The translations under genes were made by a program, and so were the position numbers. Below the pieces are notes generated by a model, which was not told the DNA's origin, ran no database searches, and saw only the letters and a program-made list of their open reading frames with translations. Source: Flavobacterium hydatis (GTDB lineage Bacteria > Bacteroidota > Bacteroidia > Flavobacteriales > Flavobacteriaceae). Taken from it: 64,000 bases of DNA. How positions within the stretch are numbered: the stretch's first letter is position 1; every line of letters begins with the position of its first letter. The DNA lies in the NCBI RefSeq assembly GCF_000737695.1, contig NZ_JPRM01000012.1, positions 29,435 through 93,434 on the forward strand, in the 5' to 3' direction. Below, one piece after another: positions 36,273 to 45,866 of the stretch.

Positions 36273-37886
36273 TTAAAAAGTATTTAAGTAGGTAGAAAGA
36301 TTTACTTTTTCATTTGTTAAATCAAATTTTTTACGGAGTCTGGTTCGGGCATTCTCGATAGATTTAAAAGATTGTCCCGTAATTTGAGAAATTTCTTTTG
36401 TAGTTAAATCCAAATATAAAAGCGCACACAATCGACGATCTTTTGGAGTAAGAGACGGGTAATCGATTTTTAATTTATCAAAAAATGATTTATGAACTTG
36501 TTCAAAGCTAATTTCAAATTCTTTCCAGGTATCCGTATTCAAATTCTTTTCCAGACGTTTTAAAACTATATCAATAGTTTGCTGCATTTCTTTGTTAATA
36601 GTCTTGAGTTTTATCTTTTTAAGATCATTCAAGATTTCATTAATACTGTCTGTACGATGTATTTCTGCCATTGCTTTTCCTATGAGAACCTTTTTTTTAG
36701 TTTCAAGGCTTTGTTTCAGGGCTTGCATTTTAGTTTTTAATTTCTCTTTTTCAAGTTGATTTTTAATATTCTTATTTCGAAATTTTATCAATAAAATAAT
36801 TAAAACCAATATGGCAACAACTAATATCAATCCTATTATAGAGTGTTTAAAAAGCTTTTTTTGTTCGATCAGTGTTTTTATTTGAGCGCGTACTTTGTAA
36901 TCTTGCTCCAGCTTTATTTTTTCCAGATTTACGGCCTTTTCTTCTACATGTATACTATCGTTGATTGTATTGTATTTCTGGAAATAATGAACAGCATTTT
37001 TATAGTCTTCTTTGCTTACATATATTTCATAAAGCATTTTGTTTAGGTTTAAAACAGAGAAAGTATATTCGTTTTCGCTACATAATTCTAATGCTTTTTT
37101 AGCATTTATGATTGCAGTATCATAATTTTTTTCTTTTAACTTATATTCTGAAAAAGATCCATAAACAAAAGATTGTATTAAATTATCAATTGGTTTTTTT
37201 AATAAAGAAAACGCTTTGTCAAAATAATAGTCAGCATTTATTTTATCTTTTTTTAAATCATAAGCCCTTGCCAAATTAGTGCTAACATAGACCTTTAAGA
37301 CATCATCTTTTATGTTTTTATTTATTAAATCAGCCTTGCGATAGTAATATAAAGAGGAATCTATGTTTTTAGTTAAATAGGTAGTACCTATGTTGTTTAA
37401 AATTTTTACAAGCTTAATAGGATCATTCTTTGTCTTTTGGTAGCGATATACGTTTAAGAAATATTTTAATGCTTTATCTTTATTTTTTCCTTGTGCATAA
37501 ATAATGGCAAGATTGTTTTCTACTTTAGATACTTCCTCATGATTACTGTTATTTTTGTAAATATCATACGCTTTTAGATAGTATTGTAAAGCAATATCTA
37601 AGACTTCTTTTGAAGAATACATTTTGCCTGCCGTAATGTAAACAGAAGCCAAAGTGAGTTCTGAGTTTTTTGTTTTTTTTGCTTCAGCTTCAGCTAATTC
37701 AATATATTTTATGGCTCTATCCCAATCAGAATTTTGAAGGCTTAGTGCTATTTTGCGGCACAATTCTACTTTTTTTTGACTATCGTTAATGCTATTTAAG
37801 TTATCAATCAGTTCTTGTGTCGATGACTGAGAGTGAATACTTAATGAAAGAAAAAGAAAAAAGGTTAAAAATATTCGTGCCATCAT
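36273..37886 (-). CDS. TPR sensor-regulator with LuxR-type DNA-binding domain
   Basis: A 537-residue protein. A signal peptide or N-terminal anchor (IFLTFFLFLSLSIHSQ) is followed by about six TPR units (for example LQYYLKAYDIYKNNSNHEEVSKVENNLAIIYA), a membrane helix (IIGLILVVAILVLIILLI, about 345-362), a coiled coil, and a C-terminal helix-turn-helix (LTPKDRRLCALLYLDLTTKEISQ...SIENARTRLRKKF) of the LuxR/GerE kind. So the TPR part lies in the periplasm and the DNA-binding part in the cytoplasm. It may control the neighbouring RiPP cluster or the M4 protease. Start chosen at the ATG pair 37883-37886; a TTG at 37916 is less likely. Confidence 0.78.
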   Translation of the reverse strand: MMARIFLTFFLFLSLSIHSQSSTQELIDNLNSINDSQKKVELCRKIALSLQNSDWDRAIKYIELAEAEAKKTKNSELTLASVYITAGKMYSSKEVLDIALQYYLKAYDIYKNNSNHEEVSKVENNLAIIYAQGKNKDKALKYFLNVYRYQKTKNDPIKLVKILNNIGTTYLTKNIDSSLYYYRKADLINKNIKDDVLKVYVSTNLARAYDLKKDKINADYYFDKAFSLLKKPIDNLIQSFVYGSFSEYKLKEKNYDTAIINAKKALELCSENEYTFSVLNLNKMLYEIYVSKEDYKNAVHYFQKYNTINDSIHVEEKAVNLEKIKLEQDYKVRAQIKTLIEQKKLFKHSIIGLILVVAILVLIILLIKFRNKNIKNQLEKEKLKTKMQALKQSLETKKKVLIGKAMAEIHRTDSINEILNDLKKIKLKTINKEMQQTIDIVLKRLEKNLNTDTWKEFEISFEQVHKSFFDKLKIDYPSLTPKDRRLCALLYLDLTTKEISQITGQSFKSIENARTRLRKKFDLTNEKVNLSTYLNTF

Positions 37887-37913
37887 AATATATAAATGAT
37901 TGAGGGTGAATTT

Positions 37914-37974
37914 CAAATTTAAATAAAAAAATAAGATTAGTATGACATAAAATGATATTTGTCATTTTATGTCA
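37914..37974 (-). promoter_or_regulatory. Promoter with perfect inverted repeat, TPR/LuxR gene
   Basis: Minus-strand -7 element TAAATTTG (37921-37914). The -33 region is occupied by TGACATAAAATGA (37943-37955) and its exact complement TCATTTTATGTCA (37962-37974), spacer 6. That 13-base perfect dyad looks like a binding site for a dimeric regulator, perhaps autoregulation. The rest of 37975-38130 shows no gene. Confidence 0.65.
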
Positions 37975-38130
37975 CTTTTAAAATTATTACTAATTTTTAA
38001 GGACTATTTCTCGATTTGTCCTAAAAAGGTAGTTGGTTTTGAATCCCTTAATGTGTTATACATAATTTATTCGAAGACAGAATTAAGCACTGGAAGTAAT
38101 AAATAGCTTGATTGAAATTATTCAGGCTCA

Positions 38131-38163
38131 AAAAAAATCCTGTAAAGATATTTTACAGGATTT
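38131..38163 (-). terminator. Terminator of the minus-strand RiPP arm
   Basis: AAATCCTGTAAA (38135-38146) and TTTACAGGATTT (38152-38163), with T run on the minus strand. It lies 99 bases past the ABC exporter stop; 38164-38261 holds nothing else of note. Confidence 0.82.
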
Positions 38164-38261
38164 CTCATTATATATTTATGAAAAGTAAGCATTCAAAAGT
38201 CTTTGAATTAAAAATTAAACAGGGATAGTTTTAGTTATATTTTAATAGATTACTAAAACTT

Positions 38262-40457
38262 CTAATTTCCTAATTCCAATTGATTTTTAACTAATTTAAA
38301 ATAGTCGGCTTTGTTATAAACTAATTCAGAATGATTTCCTTGTTCTACAATTTCACCATTTTTAAGTACTATGATATTATCAGCATTTTTTACCGTGCTC
38401 AAGCGATGTGCAATAATGACAACTGTTTTTCCTTTAAAAAATTCTTGAAGATTATCATGTATAATTTTTTCATTTTCTGCATCAAGGGCAGATGTCGCTT
38501 CATCAAAGAAAATATAATGTGGATTTTTATAAATTGCCCGTGCAATTAAAATACGTTGTTTCTGTCCACCCGAGAGCCCATTTCCTGATGCTCCAATTTT
38601 TGTATTATATCCAAGAGGTAATGTTTCGATAAAACTTTCAATGTTGGCAATTTTAACTGCTTTCTTTAATTTTTGTTTATCAATATTTTCATCTCCGGTA
38701 GCAATATTTCTTTCGATAGTATCCGAGAAAATAAACCCGTCTTGCATAACTACGCCACAATTTTCGCGTAAGCTTCTAGAAGAAATTTCGATAATATTTT
38801 TAGTATTAAACAATAATTTGCCTTGTGTCGGTTCGTAAAACTTTAGTAATAACTTTAATAAAGTAGTTTTTCCGCTTCCGCTGGCACCAACAATAGCAGT
38901 GATTTTTCCTTCGGGAATACTAAAATCAATATTTTTTAATACATGAGGAGATCTAGGGCCTTCATATTGAAAACTAAGATTTATGCCTTTAATTCCTAAA
39001 GGATAGCAGTCATTAATATCGCTTATTTTTAGAAAATTATTATTTTCTCCTTCTTCTGTGGGATGATTTTGTACCTCATTTAGTCGCTCTAAACTTAATC
39101 GAGCATCTTGAAAAGAGCGGAAAAAACCAACAAGCTGATTTATCGGACTATTCATTTGTCCTACGATATAAGATACACTCAACAGCTGCCCCAATGTCAT
39201 TTGTCCTTTTACGACAAAAGATGCTGCTAAAAAAGTGACTAAAATGTTTTTGAATTGATTTAGAAATTCAAAACCTGATAGCTGAATTTGATCTAATTTT
39301 AATATTCTGGTATTAATTTTAAATAGCTTTTTCTGAATCTCTTCCCATTCATTACGCTTAAAATCTTCAAACTGATTTAATTTCATTTCAGTTACTCCGT
39401 TGATGATTTCCAGAATAGATTCCTGGTTTTGACTTCGTTGCTGGAAATGGAAATAGTCTAGTATTTTCCGTTTTTTAAGCCAATAGAATGACCAACTGAT
39501 AGATACTACTGTCAGAATAAGATAAACGACCAAAATGGTAAAATCATAATACCAAAGAACTCCAAAGAACACCGAAAATGTTATCATCGAAAAAAAGGTG
39601 ACTAGACTTTGTGAGGTTAAAAAGTTTTCGATACGCTCATTATCCTGTATTCGTTGATTAAAATCACCAGTCATTTTAGTATCAAAGAACTTAATAGGCA
39701 ATTGTAATAATTTTTTTAAAAAATCGGATATAATGCGAATACTTATTTTTGTTCCTATAAAAAGCATTAACCAATTGCGAATTATTTCGATGGTTATGGA
39801 TCCAAAAAATAAGCCGAGTTGTGCTAAAAGTATAAGACTTATCAGGTTTAAGTTTTTTTTGCTTACCCCATTATCAATAAGATTTTGGGTTAGAAACGGA
39901 AAAACTAAGGTTAAACCACTCCCTAAAAGTAACATAACAAAAAGAAAGCTTAATTGTTTTTTATATGAGTTTAAGTAGTTATAAATATATTTAATATTTA
40001 ATTTTTCTTCTTTAGGAGGAGTTAATTTATAGAAAGTCTCTGTAGGTTCTAGAAACACTCCAATTCCGTTATCACCATCAGATAGCCAAGATTTTTTAAA
40101 CTTTTCTTCGTTTAACGCGACAAAACCATGACCTGGATCAGCAATTTTATAAGTCTTCTTATTTGTAAAAAAGTTCGTTTTTATTTTATTTAGAACTACA
40201 AAGTGATTTTTATTCCAATGAAGAATACATGGCAAAGGCATTTCATTAAGCTTTTCGATAGTTAGTTTGGCCGTAAGCGTTTCAAAACCTATTTTACTTG
40301 CAGCCTCTTTAACTCCTAATAAAGAAATTCCTTCACGTGTAATAAAGGAATGTTCTCTTAGGTATCGTAAAGAATATTTTTTTTTATAAGCACTTGCAAC
40401 CATACATAAACAAGCGGGGCCACAGTCCATTTGATCTTGTTGGGGGATAAAAATCAT
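38262..40457 (-). CDS. C39-peptidase ABC exporter (PCAT type) of the RiPP cluster
   Basis: A 731-residue bacteriocin-type exporter. Residues 1-130 form a C39 cysteine peptidase: QDQMDCGPACLCM (catalytic Cys12), LHWNKNHFVVL (His about 101) and ADPGHGF (Asp). Five to six membrane segments follow (about 165-430), then the ATPase with Walker A GASGSGKTT, signature LSGGQKQR and Walker B IFFDEATSALD. This type cleaves leaders after GG and exports the core across the inner membrane. Both GG precursors in the cluster (42858-43037 and 50927-51079) could be its substrates. Its ATG overlaps the stop of the upstream gene by four bases. Confidence 0.92.
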   Translation of the reverse strand: MIFIPQQDQMDCGPACLCMVASAYKKKYSLRYLREHSFITREGISLLGVKEAASKIGFETLTAKLTIEKLNEMPLPCILHWNKNHFVVLNKIKTNFFTNKKTYKIADPGHGFVALNEEKFKKSWLSDGDNGIGVFLEPTETFYKLTPPKEEKLNIKYIYNYLNSYKKQLSFLFVMLLLGSGLTLVFPFLTQNLIDNGVSKKNLNLISLILLAQLGLFFGSITIEIIRNWLMLFIGTKISIRIISDFLKKLLQLPIKFFDTKMTGDFNQRIQDNERIENFLTSQSLVTFFSMITFSVFFGVLWYYDFTILVVYLILTVVSISWSFYWLKKRKILDYFHFQQRSQNQESILEIINGVTEMKLNQFEDFKRNEWEEIQKKLFKINTRILKLDQIQLSGFEFLNQFKNILVTFLAASFVVKGQMTLGQLLSVSYIVGQMNSPINQLVGFFRSFQDARLSLERLNEVQNHPTEEGENNNFLKISDINDCYPLGIKGINLSFQYEGPRSPHVLKNIDFSIPEGKITAIVGASGSGKTTLLKLLLKFYEPTQGKLLFNTKNIIEISSRSLRENCGVVMQDGFIFSDTIERNIATGDENIDKQKLKKAVKIANIESFIETLPLGYNTKIGASGNGLSGGQKQRILIARAIYKNPHYIFFDEATSALDAENEKIIHDNLQEFFKGKTVVIIAHRLSTVKNADNIIVLKNGEIVEQGNHSELVYNKADYFKLVKNQLELGN

Positions 40458-41446
40458 TTGATATTTATTTTGGATGCTTTTTGAATTTTTTCTAGAATAT
40501 TTTTATCATGAATTTGATTTGTAAAAGTATCCATCAATATTTTTGCGTTTTGTATGGAATCTTCAGATTGTAAGTACAAGAAACTTTTATTTTGAAGTGC
40601 ATTTAAAACATATATTTTAAAAAAGGCATATTTGTAGTCTTTCTTTAAAACATCTTTTAGTAGCAAGGCAATGTCTTGTGAATTCTCATTAATTAGGCAT
40701 ACTAAAGCCAGCCAATCGTTTAGATATTTATTTTCGGTATTATGTTTTTTTTCATTTAATGACTTACAGAAAAATTCAAAGTCAAATGATTGCGATTCAG
40801 TAATCATTTGAGTAAGCAAAAATTCAGTAAAAATCTGCATTAACATTTCTTCTTTATATTGAAGTTTAGTCTGATTTAATATCGAATTTTTTAAGTTATA
40901 CTGATTCTTTATTGGTTCTACTTCTAGAAGGATATGTTCTATTATAGCAATGTTTAAATCGATATAATTCTTGATTTTATCTGCTTTTAAAAATAACCTG
41001 ATTACGTTATGAATTTGCTGAATTTTGGCAGCATAAATATCTGGATATTCTTTTTCAATAATTTCGATATTCTGAATTGCCAAAAGCAATAATTCTAAAG
41101 CTTTTTCATAGTTATTTTCTTTGTATACTCTAAATGCCAGATTAGGATATATGTATACATTTAAATAAAGTCTAGCTCTTTGATTTAAATCAGAATTATC
41201 TAAAGCATCTTTACCTTTTGTATAAAAATAGTCTGCTTTTGTTAACCTGTTTTGTTTGCATTCATTTAATGCTTTAGAATAATAACTCCATATTAATTGG
41301 ATATCCATTCTTTCTGTTAGCTCAAATTGATTAAAAACAAAAGAAGTAAACAAATCATCAAAACTTATGGCTCCTGATTGATTGTCATTTACAAAATCAG
41401 AATTTACAATTTCTGATAATGATAAGGAAATGTCATCTTTTCTCAT
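40454..41446 (-). CDS. Helical protein of the RiPP operon, unknown
   Basis: A 330-residue helical soluble protein with TPR-like repeats (YFYTKGKDALDNSDLNQRARLYLNVYIY, YEKALELLLLAIQNIE). It has no signal peptide and no catalytic motif. It starts 3 bases after the radical SAM stop and overlaps the exporter start, so all three are cotranslated. It may be an adaptor holding the precursor, the maturase and the exporter, but that is inference from position. Confidence 0.65.
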   Translation of the reverse strand: MRKDDISLSLSEIVNSDFVNDNQSGAISFDDLFTSFVFNQFELTERMDIQLIWSYYSKALNECKQNRLTKADYFYTKGKDALDNSDLNQRARLYLNVYIYPNLAFRVYKENNYEKALELLLLAIQNIEIIEKEYPDIYAAKIQQIHNVIRLFLKADKIKNYIDLNIAIIEHILLEVEPIKNQYNLKNSILNQTKLQYKEEMLMQIFTEFLLTQMITESQSFDFEFFCKSLNEKKHNTENKYLNDWLALVCLINENSQDIALLLKDVLKKDYKYAFFKIYVLNALQNKSFLYLQSEDSIQNAKILMDTFTNQIHDKNILEKIQKASKINIK

Positions 41447-41449
41447 TGT

Positions 41450-42802
41450 TTATGCTGTTTCGGTAAGGTTATCTTCCTGAATTAAATAGTTTGCGAGCAT
41501 TAGTCTGTCTTCGATGTTTAATTTCATACTTGGACATGGCGGAACTCCATCTTTCCATGATTTAGGGCATCGTCCTCCACATAAAGGCAAAATTTTGCAA
41601 GATGTACACCAATAGCCGTTTTCTTTATCCTGAATTTCATCATACCATTTTGTATAAGGTCTTTCGGCATATTCTTTAACTTCGCTAAAACTGTCTTTTA
41701 AATCTCCTATTAGGTATTCGTCTCCATACATCGGTACGAGAGGAATTTCGGTGCAATTGAAGATTTTTCCGTTTGGATCTATTAATTCATAATTTGGCGT
41801 AACTGCAGAGCATACTACATCTTTTGTTTGTGGAATTGAATTAATTTCAAATCCTACTTCATGAAGTTTTAGCAAATAATCGATTTCATTAATCGCATAT
41901 TCTTCTTTCGTATTTGTTAAATGTGCATCGTTACCCCAGCTATATACAGGAGCTGTATAGAAAATAACTTTGTCTTGTAGATTGTTTTCTGCTAATAGTT
42001 CTATTAAAGGAATCACACCTTCTTTATTAGTATCGTCTACGTTGCATCGTATTTTTATATAACATCCATTAATAGGATAGTCTTTTAAATTTGTAATGGA
42101 TAAAATGTTGTTGAAGATAAGGTCAAACGTAGCTTCTTTAGCTTTTGTATCTCTTCTGGTATCATGAAACTCTTTTATACCATCTAAAGTAATTTCTATG
42201 GATGTACAATTAAATTCATGGGCTAATTCTTCATATATGTTGCTTTTAAGAGATAGTCCATTAGTAACAATATGAGATCTATAAATAGCATCATTACTTT
42301 TTGAAATCTTTTTAGCAAAAGTATTTACCAGTCTCATTTTATTTAATGCCATTAATGGTTCTCCTCCAAACCAGCTTATGCGGAATTCAGAAAAAGGTTT
42401 GCTACTAAATAAATGGGTTAATCTTTTTTCTATCAACTCGACAGTATCGTCTTCCATTTTTTTCTTAGAGTGAACTTGGCCACAATAAGAACAGCCTAAC
42501 TGGCAATTTCCAGAACTCATTACAGTAACATGCAAATAACCATCTTCTGCCGTAGCGTCTAATTTAGCTTTTTCACAAAATTCGCTTAACTCATTTAAAT
42601 CTTTAGGAACTATGATCTCAGCGATAATTAAATTATTAATTATATCTAAAGGAATCTGATCAAAGTCCTCTTCTTTTAAAAGGGCAATAATTTTTTGGTC
42701 AAGATTATAAGCTTTTGCAGTTTTTGTTCCGAAAACAACACAAACATTTGTATTAGGAATTGGATCCGTAATGATAGTATAATAGGATAATTTATATTTC
42801 AT
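41450..42802 (-). CDS. Radical SAM/SPASM peptide maturase
   Basis: A 450-residue enzyme. The 4Fe-4S/SAM motif CQLGCSYCG (CxxxCxxC, about 110-118) is followed by FGGEPLMA (the GGEP motif binding SAM). The C-terminal SPASM part shows CSAVTPNYELIDPNGKIFNC and CTSCKILPLCGGRCP, with further Cys at the PPCP, the ligands for auxiliary clusters. The N-terminal 95 residues look like a precursor-binding (RRE/PqqD-like) domain, consistent with peptide maturases. The GG-leader precursor gene lies 55 bases upstream; its repeated NGSGC is the most likely substrate, with formation of a Cys-alpha-carbon (sactipeptide-like) or related cross-link expected. The exact reaction cannot be read. Confidence 0.87.
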   Translation of the reverse strand: MKYKLSYYTIITDPIPNTNVCVVFGTKTAKAYNLDQKIIALLKEEDFDQIPLDIINNLIIAEIIVPKDLNELSEFCEKAKLDATAEDGYLHVTVMSSGNCQLGCSYCGQVHSKKKMEDDTVELIEKRLTHLFSSKPFSEFRISWFGGEPLMALNKMRLVNTFAKKISKSNDAIYRSHIVTNGLSLKSNIYEELAHEFNCTSIEITLDGIKEFHDTRRDTKAKEATFDLIFNNILSITNLKDYPINGCYIKIRCNVDDTNKEGVIPLIELLAENNLQDKVIFYTAPVYSWGNDAHLTNTKEEYAINEIDYLLKLHEVGFEINSIPQTKDVVCSAVTPNYELIDPNGKIFNCTEIPLVPMYGDEYLIGDLKDSFSEVKEYAERPYTKWYDEIQDKENGYWCTSCKILPLCGGRCPKSWKDGVPPCPSMKLNIEDRLMLANYLIQEDNLTETA

Positions 42803-42857
42803 GATAAGTTGAATTTAATTTTAGGGGATAAGCAGTGCCTATCCCCTAATTAAGAAA

Positions 42858-43037
42858 TTATTTGCGGACTAGTATTTCTACTTTTGGATTACATCCTGAT
42901 CCGTTGCATCCTGATCCATTGTTTGCTGGAACAGCACCACCAATAATTTTTCTTAAAGAATCGTTCAATTCAATGATTTCGAAAGATTTAGTCGTAGTTA
43001 AGCCTGAAAGCTTATTTTTTAAATTTGAATTTTTCAT
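42858..43037 (-). CDS. RiPP precursor peptide A (GG leader, NGSGC repeats)
   Basis: A 59-residue peptide. The leader (1-34) ends in LNDSLRKIIGG, a double-glycine C39 site with the expected hydrophobics at -7 (Leu28) and -4 (Ile31). The 25-residue core (35-59) starts AVPANNGSGCNGSGCN and ends with PKVEILVRK, giving two NGSGC repeats with one Ser and one Cys each. Both Cys could take part in radical SAM thioether links, or with Ser in lanthionines if the LanB arm acts on it. The ATG at 43037 is preferred over a TTG at 43055. It is located between the TonB-family receptor and the radical SAM gene on the same strand. Confidence 0.82.
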   Translation of the reverse strand: MKNSNLKNKLSGLTTTKSFEIIELNDSLRKIIGGAVPANNGSGCNGSGCNPKVEILVRK

Positions 43038-43182
43038 CTTATTAATGTTTTTCAATTGTTAAATAATTCAAGAGAACGATTCCCTTAAATGGTTAATTAA
43101 TTTGCTTGCAAGCGGGGATATTTAAACTTCTTTTCTCTTTTCGTTGGCCATTGAAAAAATACTGGGAGAATTAAATCAATTA

Positions 43183-45579
43183 TTATTTTCCGGCTCTGTT
43201 TTTTTCATCCTGATTTCCTAAATCACGGCTATTAACAGAGATATCACTATTTCCAAAACTGTATTTTAACGATATTCTAAGGTATCTTTCATCATAATAG
43301 TTTTTAGAGATTTGTTTGATTCCATTTGTCACGTATGTATATTGAGGTCTATTACTACTAAATACATCATAGACATTGGCTGAAATTTGCAGTTTTTTAT
43401 TAAGAGACAATATTTTAATTCCAAAATCAAAAGAAGAATACTCTTTAATAGTGTATATTCCGGAGATACTCGGGTAGAAATAGATGTAGCTTAACTCTGC
43501 AAAAAAGGTTTTATTTTTATTTAAAGTAAATGTATTGGTAGTTGTAAAGTTGGCGCCCCAGCCAGAAAATTTAGGCTCAACATAAATAGATTTTGTATTG
43601 GTCTCGCTGTAGTACCCTGTTAAATCGGCAAAACAGTTCCACCAGCTTAAGAAATTATACGTTATTGATACATCAAGTCCTAAATCGGTTTGGTCGTAAT
43701 AATTAAGTCTTAAGAACTTTTGAATTTTCTGCCCGTCTATTTCTTCAAAAGTTGATAGTTGTCCAAAGCCATTTTCTACTTTTGATGCGTAAATACTACT
43801 GTTTAAGATATTATTATAGGAATGGGATATCTGAAAGTTATTTGTAAAAGAAGGCTGAAGAAATGGATTCCCTTCGGAATACAGGTTTGAATTATCATAC
43901 CATCTAAAAGGGTTCATCTCCCAATAAGAAGGTCTTCCAACTCTTCTGCTATAGCTTAAATTAAAAACATTTTTTTCATTAAGTTGGTAGGATAAATAAG
44001 CACTCGGGAAAAATTTTGTATAGTTGTTTTTATTCGTTTGGTTTAGAATTTCAGAAGTACCAGTAGTTTGTGTAGCTTCCATTCGCAGTCCGAATTTAGA
44101 CTCCCATTTTTTACCTAATTTTTTACTAGCCAAAATGTATAAAGCCTGAGTGTTTTCTTTATAGTTAAATATATTATTTTGTAATGGATCTAAAATTGGA
44201 TCTCCTGAGGTTAAATTATAAAAGGAGGCATCACTATTATTATTTGTAAAACTAATTTTACTACCAAAAGATAAATCAGCAAACCGATAAGGCATATCAA
44301 AATCAATCTTAGCAGAATAATTAGTAATGTCTTGATTGCTTAGATTGTTACCAATAAGAGAAGAACTTTGCAAAGGATTATTATTGTAGGAATTGAAGGT
44401 TTTATCTTTATCCTCTTTAAAATTAAAATAATCCAGATCTATCGAGAATTTTTTTCCTAAAGAATCAATATTAGTCGTCGAATAAATATTTATAGAGCTA
44501 TTATTGTTTTTCTTAGTATCATCGTCTATAGTATTAATATCATACAGATAGTTGCTGGAAACAGCTTCATTTATGGTTGTTATATTCGAGTTTGATTTTT
44601 TTAATTTACCAAGACCGCCCAAATATTGTACTCCTATATCTGTTTTGTTGGTTAGCTTATAATTTACATTCAGCGAAGCATTAAAAAAAGTAAAAGAAGG
44701 TTTGTTTTTATTAATAGAATTCCATGTTTCTGTTGGGTAGAAAAAGGTTAAATCCTCTTTGTCTAATGCGCTTCCTTTTCTATAATTAACATCAAATAAC
44801 AAATTTAATTTGTCTTTTTTGTATGAAAAATTTCCTCCAAGACTACCTGTCGGATAGGTTTGTTGTAAATAAGTACTACGTAATGTTGTATTCCAACTGT
44901 CTTTTAATACTTTTTTTAGCTTAATATTTAAAATTCCACTATTTCCTTGTGCATCATACTTAGCTGGTGGTGTAGAAATAACTTCGATGCTTTTTATATT
45001 ATCTGAAGGAATTGATTTTAAAAAATTAATCAAGTCTTCTCCAGAAAGCTGTAATAATCGATCATCTATCATTACAGCCATGGCACTTTTGCCAATCATT
45101 GCAATAGCATTGTTTTGTACTCTTATTCCAGGAGTAACCTTTAGGGCATCAATGGCATCGCCTCCTATTGCTGAGATAGAATTCTCGATATTAAAAACTA
45201 ATCTGTCTACTTTTCGAACCATAACCTTTTTTTGGGTCTTTATGACTACTTCATTAAGTTGTTCATTTTTCTCAATTATTTGAATAGATCCAAAATCGAT
45301 ACTATCAATAATCTTTATTTTCTTTTTCCATAAAACAGTACCCATTTGTTTTATTTGTAATAAATAGTCGCCTACTGCTACAAATAGTAAAAAATCACCA
45401 TTACCATTAGTCATCTCGCTTTTTATTGCCGTTGAATCTTTATCTATCAATAAAACCTCTGCAAACTCGACTGGATTTTTTTTTATATCAATTACTTTTC
45501 CTCTTACTTGTACTTGTGCAAACAAAAAAGAACTATAAAACAAGAGAGCGGTAATTAGTATTCTTGTAATTTTAAACAT
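43183..45579 (-). CDS. TonB-dependent receptor-family barrel of the RiPP operon
   Basis: A 798-residue outer-membrane protein: signal peptide (ITALLFYSSFLFAQ), carboxypeptidase regulatory-like domain (VRGKVIDIKKNPVEFAEVLL), plug (VDRLVFNIENSISAIGGDA, IDDRLLQLSGEDLINFL, VEVISTPPAKYDAQG) and a long barrel. No TonB box or SusD partner is evident. It is the first gene of the minus-strand RiPP operon, with a good promoter at 45615-45646, 146 bases before the precursor start. It could carry the peptide across the outer membrane or take up the product or a signal. The ATG at 45579 is chosen over a TTG at 45645 because it starts the signal peptide. Confidence 0.84.
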   Translation of the reverse strand: MFKITRILITALLFYSSFLFAQVQVRGKVIDIKKNPVEFAEVLLIDKDSTAIKSEMTNGNGDFLLFVAVGDYLLQIKQMGTVLWKKKIKIIDSIDFGSIQIIEKNEQLNEVVIKTQKKVMVRKVDRLVFNIENSISAIGGDAIDALKVTPGIRVQNNAIAMIGKSAMAVMIDDRLLQLSGEDLINFLKSIPSDNIKSIEVISTPPAKYDAQGNSGILNIKLKKVLKDSWNTTLRSTYLQQTYPTGSLGGNFSYKKDKLNLLFDVNYRKGSALDKEDLTFFYPTETWNSINKNKPSFTFFNASLNVNYKLTNKTDIGVQYLGGLGKLKKSNSNITTINEAVSSNYLYDINTIDDDTKKNNNSSINIYSTTNIDSLGKKFSIDLDYFNFKEDKDKTFNSYNNNPLQSSSLIGNNLSNQDITNYSAKIDFDMPYRFADLSFGSKISFTNNNSDASFYNLTSGDPILDPLQNNIFNYKENTQALYILASKKLGKKWESKFGLRMEATQTTGTSEILNQTNKNNYTKFFPSAYLSYQLNEKNVFNLSYSRRVGRPSYWEMNPFRWYDNSNLYSEGNPFLQPSFTNNFQISHSYNNILNSSIYASKVENGFGQLSTFEEIDGQKIQKFLRLNYYDQTDLGLDVSITYNFLSWWNCFADLTGYYSETNTKSIYVEPKFSGWGANFTTTNTFTLNKNKTFFAELSYIYFYPSISGIYTIKEYSSFDFGIKILSLNKKLQISANVYDVFSSNRPQYTYVTNGIKQISKNYYDERYLRISLKYSFGNSDISVNSRDLGNQDEKNRAGK

Positions 45580-45614
45580 AAAGTTAAATCCTGTTTTTTG
45601 TGATTTTCTGCAAT

Positions 45615-45646
45615 CAAAACTAGATGAACAAGTTATTAGATGCAAA
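45615..45646 (-). promoter_or_regulatory. Promoter of the minus-strand RiPP operon
   Basis: Minus strand: TTTG (45646-45643), 20 bases, TAGTTTTG (45622-45615), a near-ideal Bacteroidota -33/-7 pair; expected start near 45608, 29 bases before the receptor ATG. The divergent 45647-45866 also carries the unmapped LanB promoter. Confidence 0.7.
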
Positions 45647-45800
45647 CTATGCTAGTCTAGATTTATAAATATCGTGTCTTTATTCATAAATTTTAGAACA
45701 GAAAAAATGTAATTACTTGATTTTAAGTGTATTTTTGTGAATAGTTCATTATTTATTTTAGTTGTGTTTTAGTAAAAAACAAGAGTATAATCTAAAATAA

Positions 45801-45866
45801 ATGATTAATTTCGGTATTTTAGTTATTAATATTCTTACTTTGTTGTTGATATATCAAAATTTATAG
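45801..45866 (+). CDS. Hydrophobic 21-codon leader frame before lanB
   Basis: ATG at 45801 begins a hydrophobic frame (MINFGILVINILTLLLIYQ…) whose TAG immediately precedes the LanB ATG (TAGATG). It may simply be chance in AT-rich DNA, or a coupling or attenuation leader. Only the exact abutment supports it. Confidence 0.22.
   Translation: MINFGILVINILTLLLIYQNL

Noticed and set aside
38179..38229. 16-codon frame MKSKHSKVFELKIKQG after the exporter
   Set aside because: Too short, no GG motif and located past the terminator; not a third precursor.
43038..43055. Longer precursor A starting at a TTG codon
   Set aside because: An ATG at 43037 gives a normal leader length; no reason to add six residues.
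43183..45579. SusC/SusD-type glycan uptake locus
   Set aside because: No SusD partner or glycan enzymes nearby; the context is a RiPP cluster.
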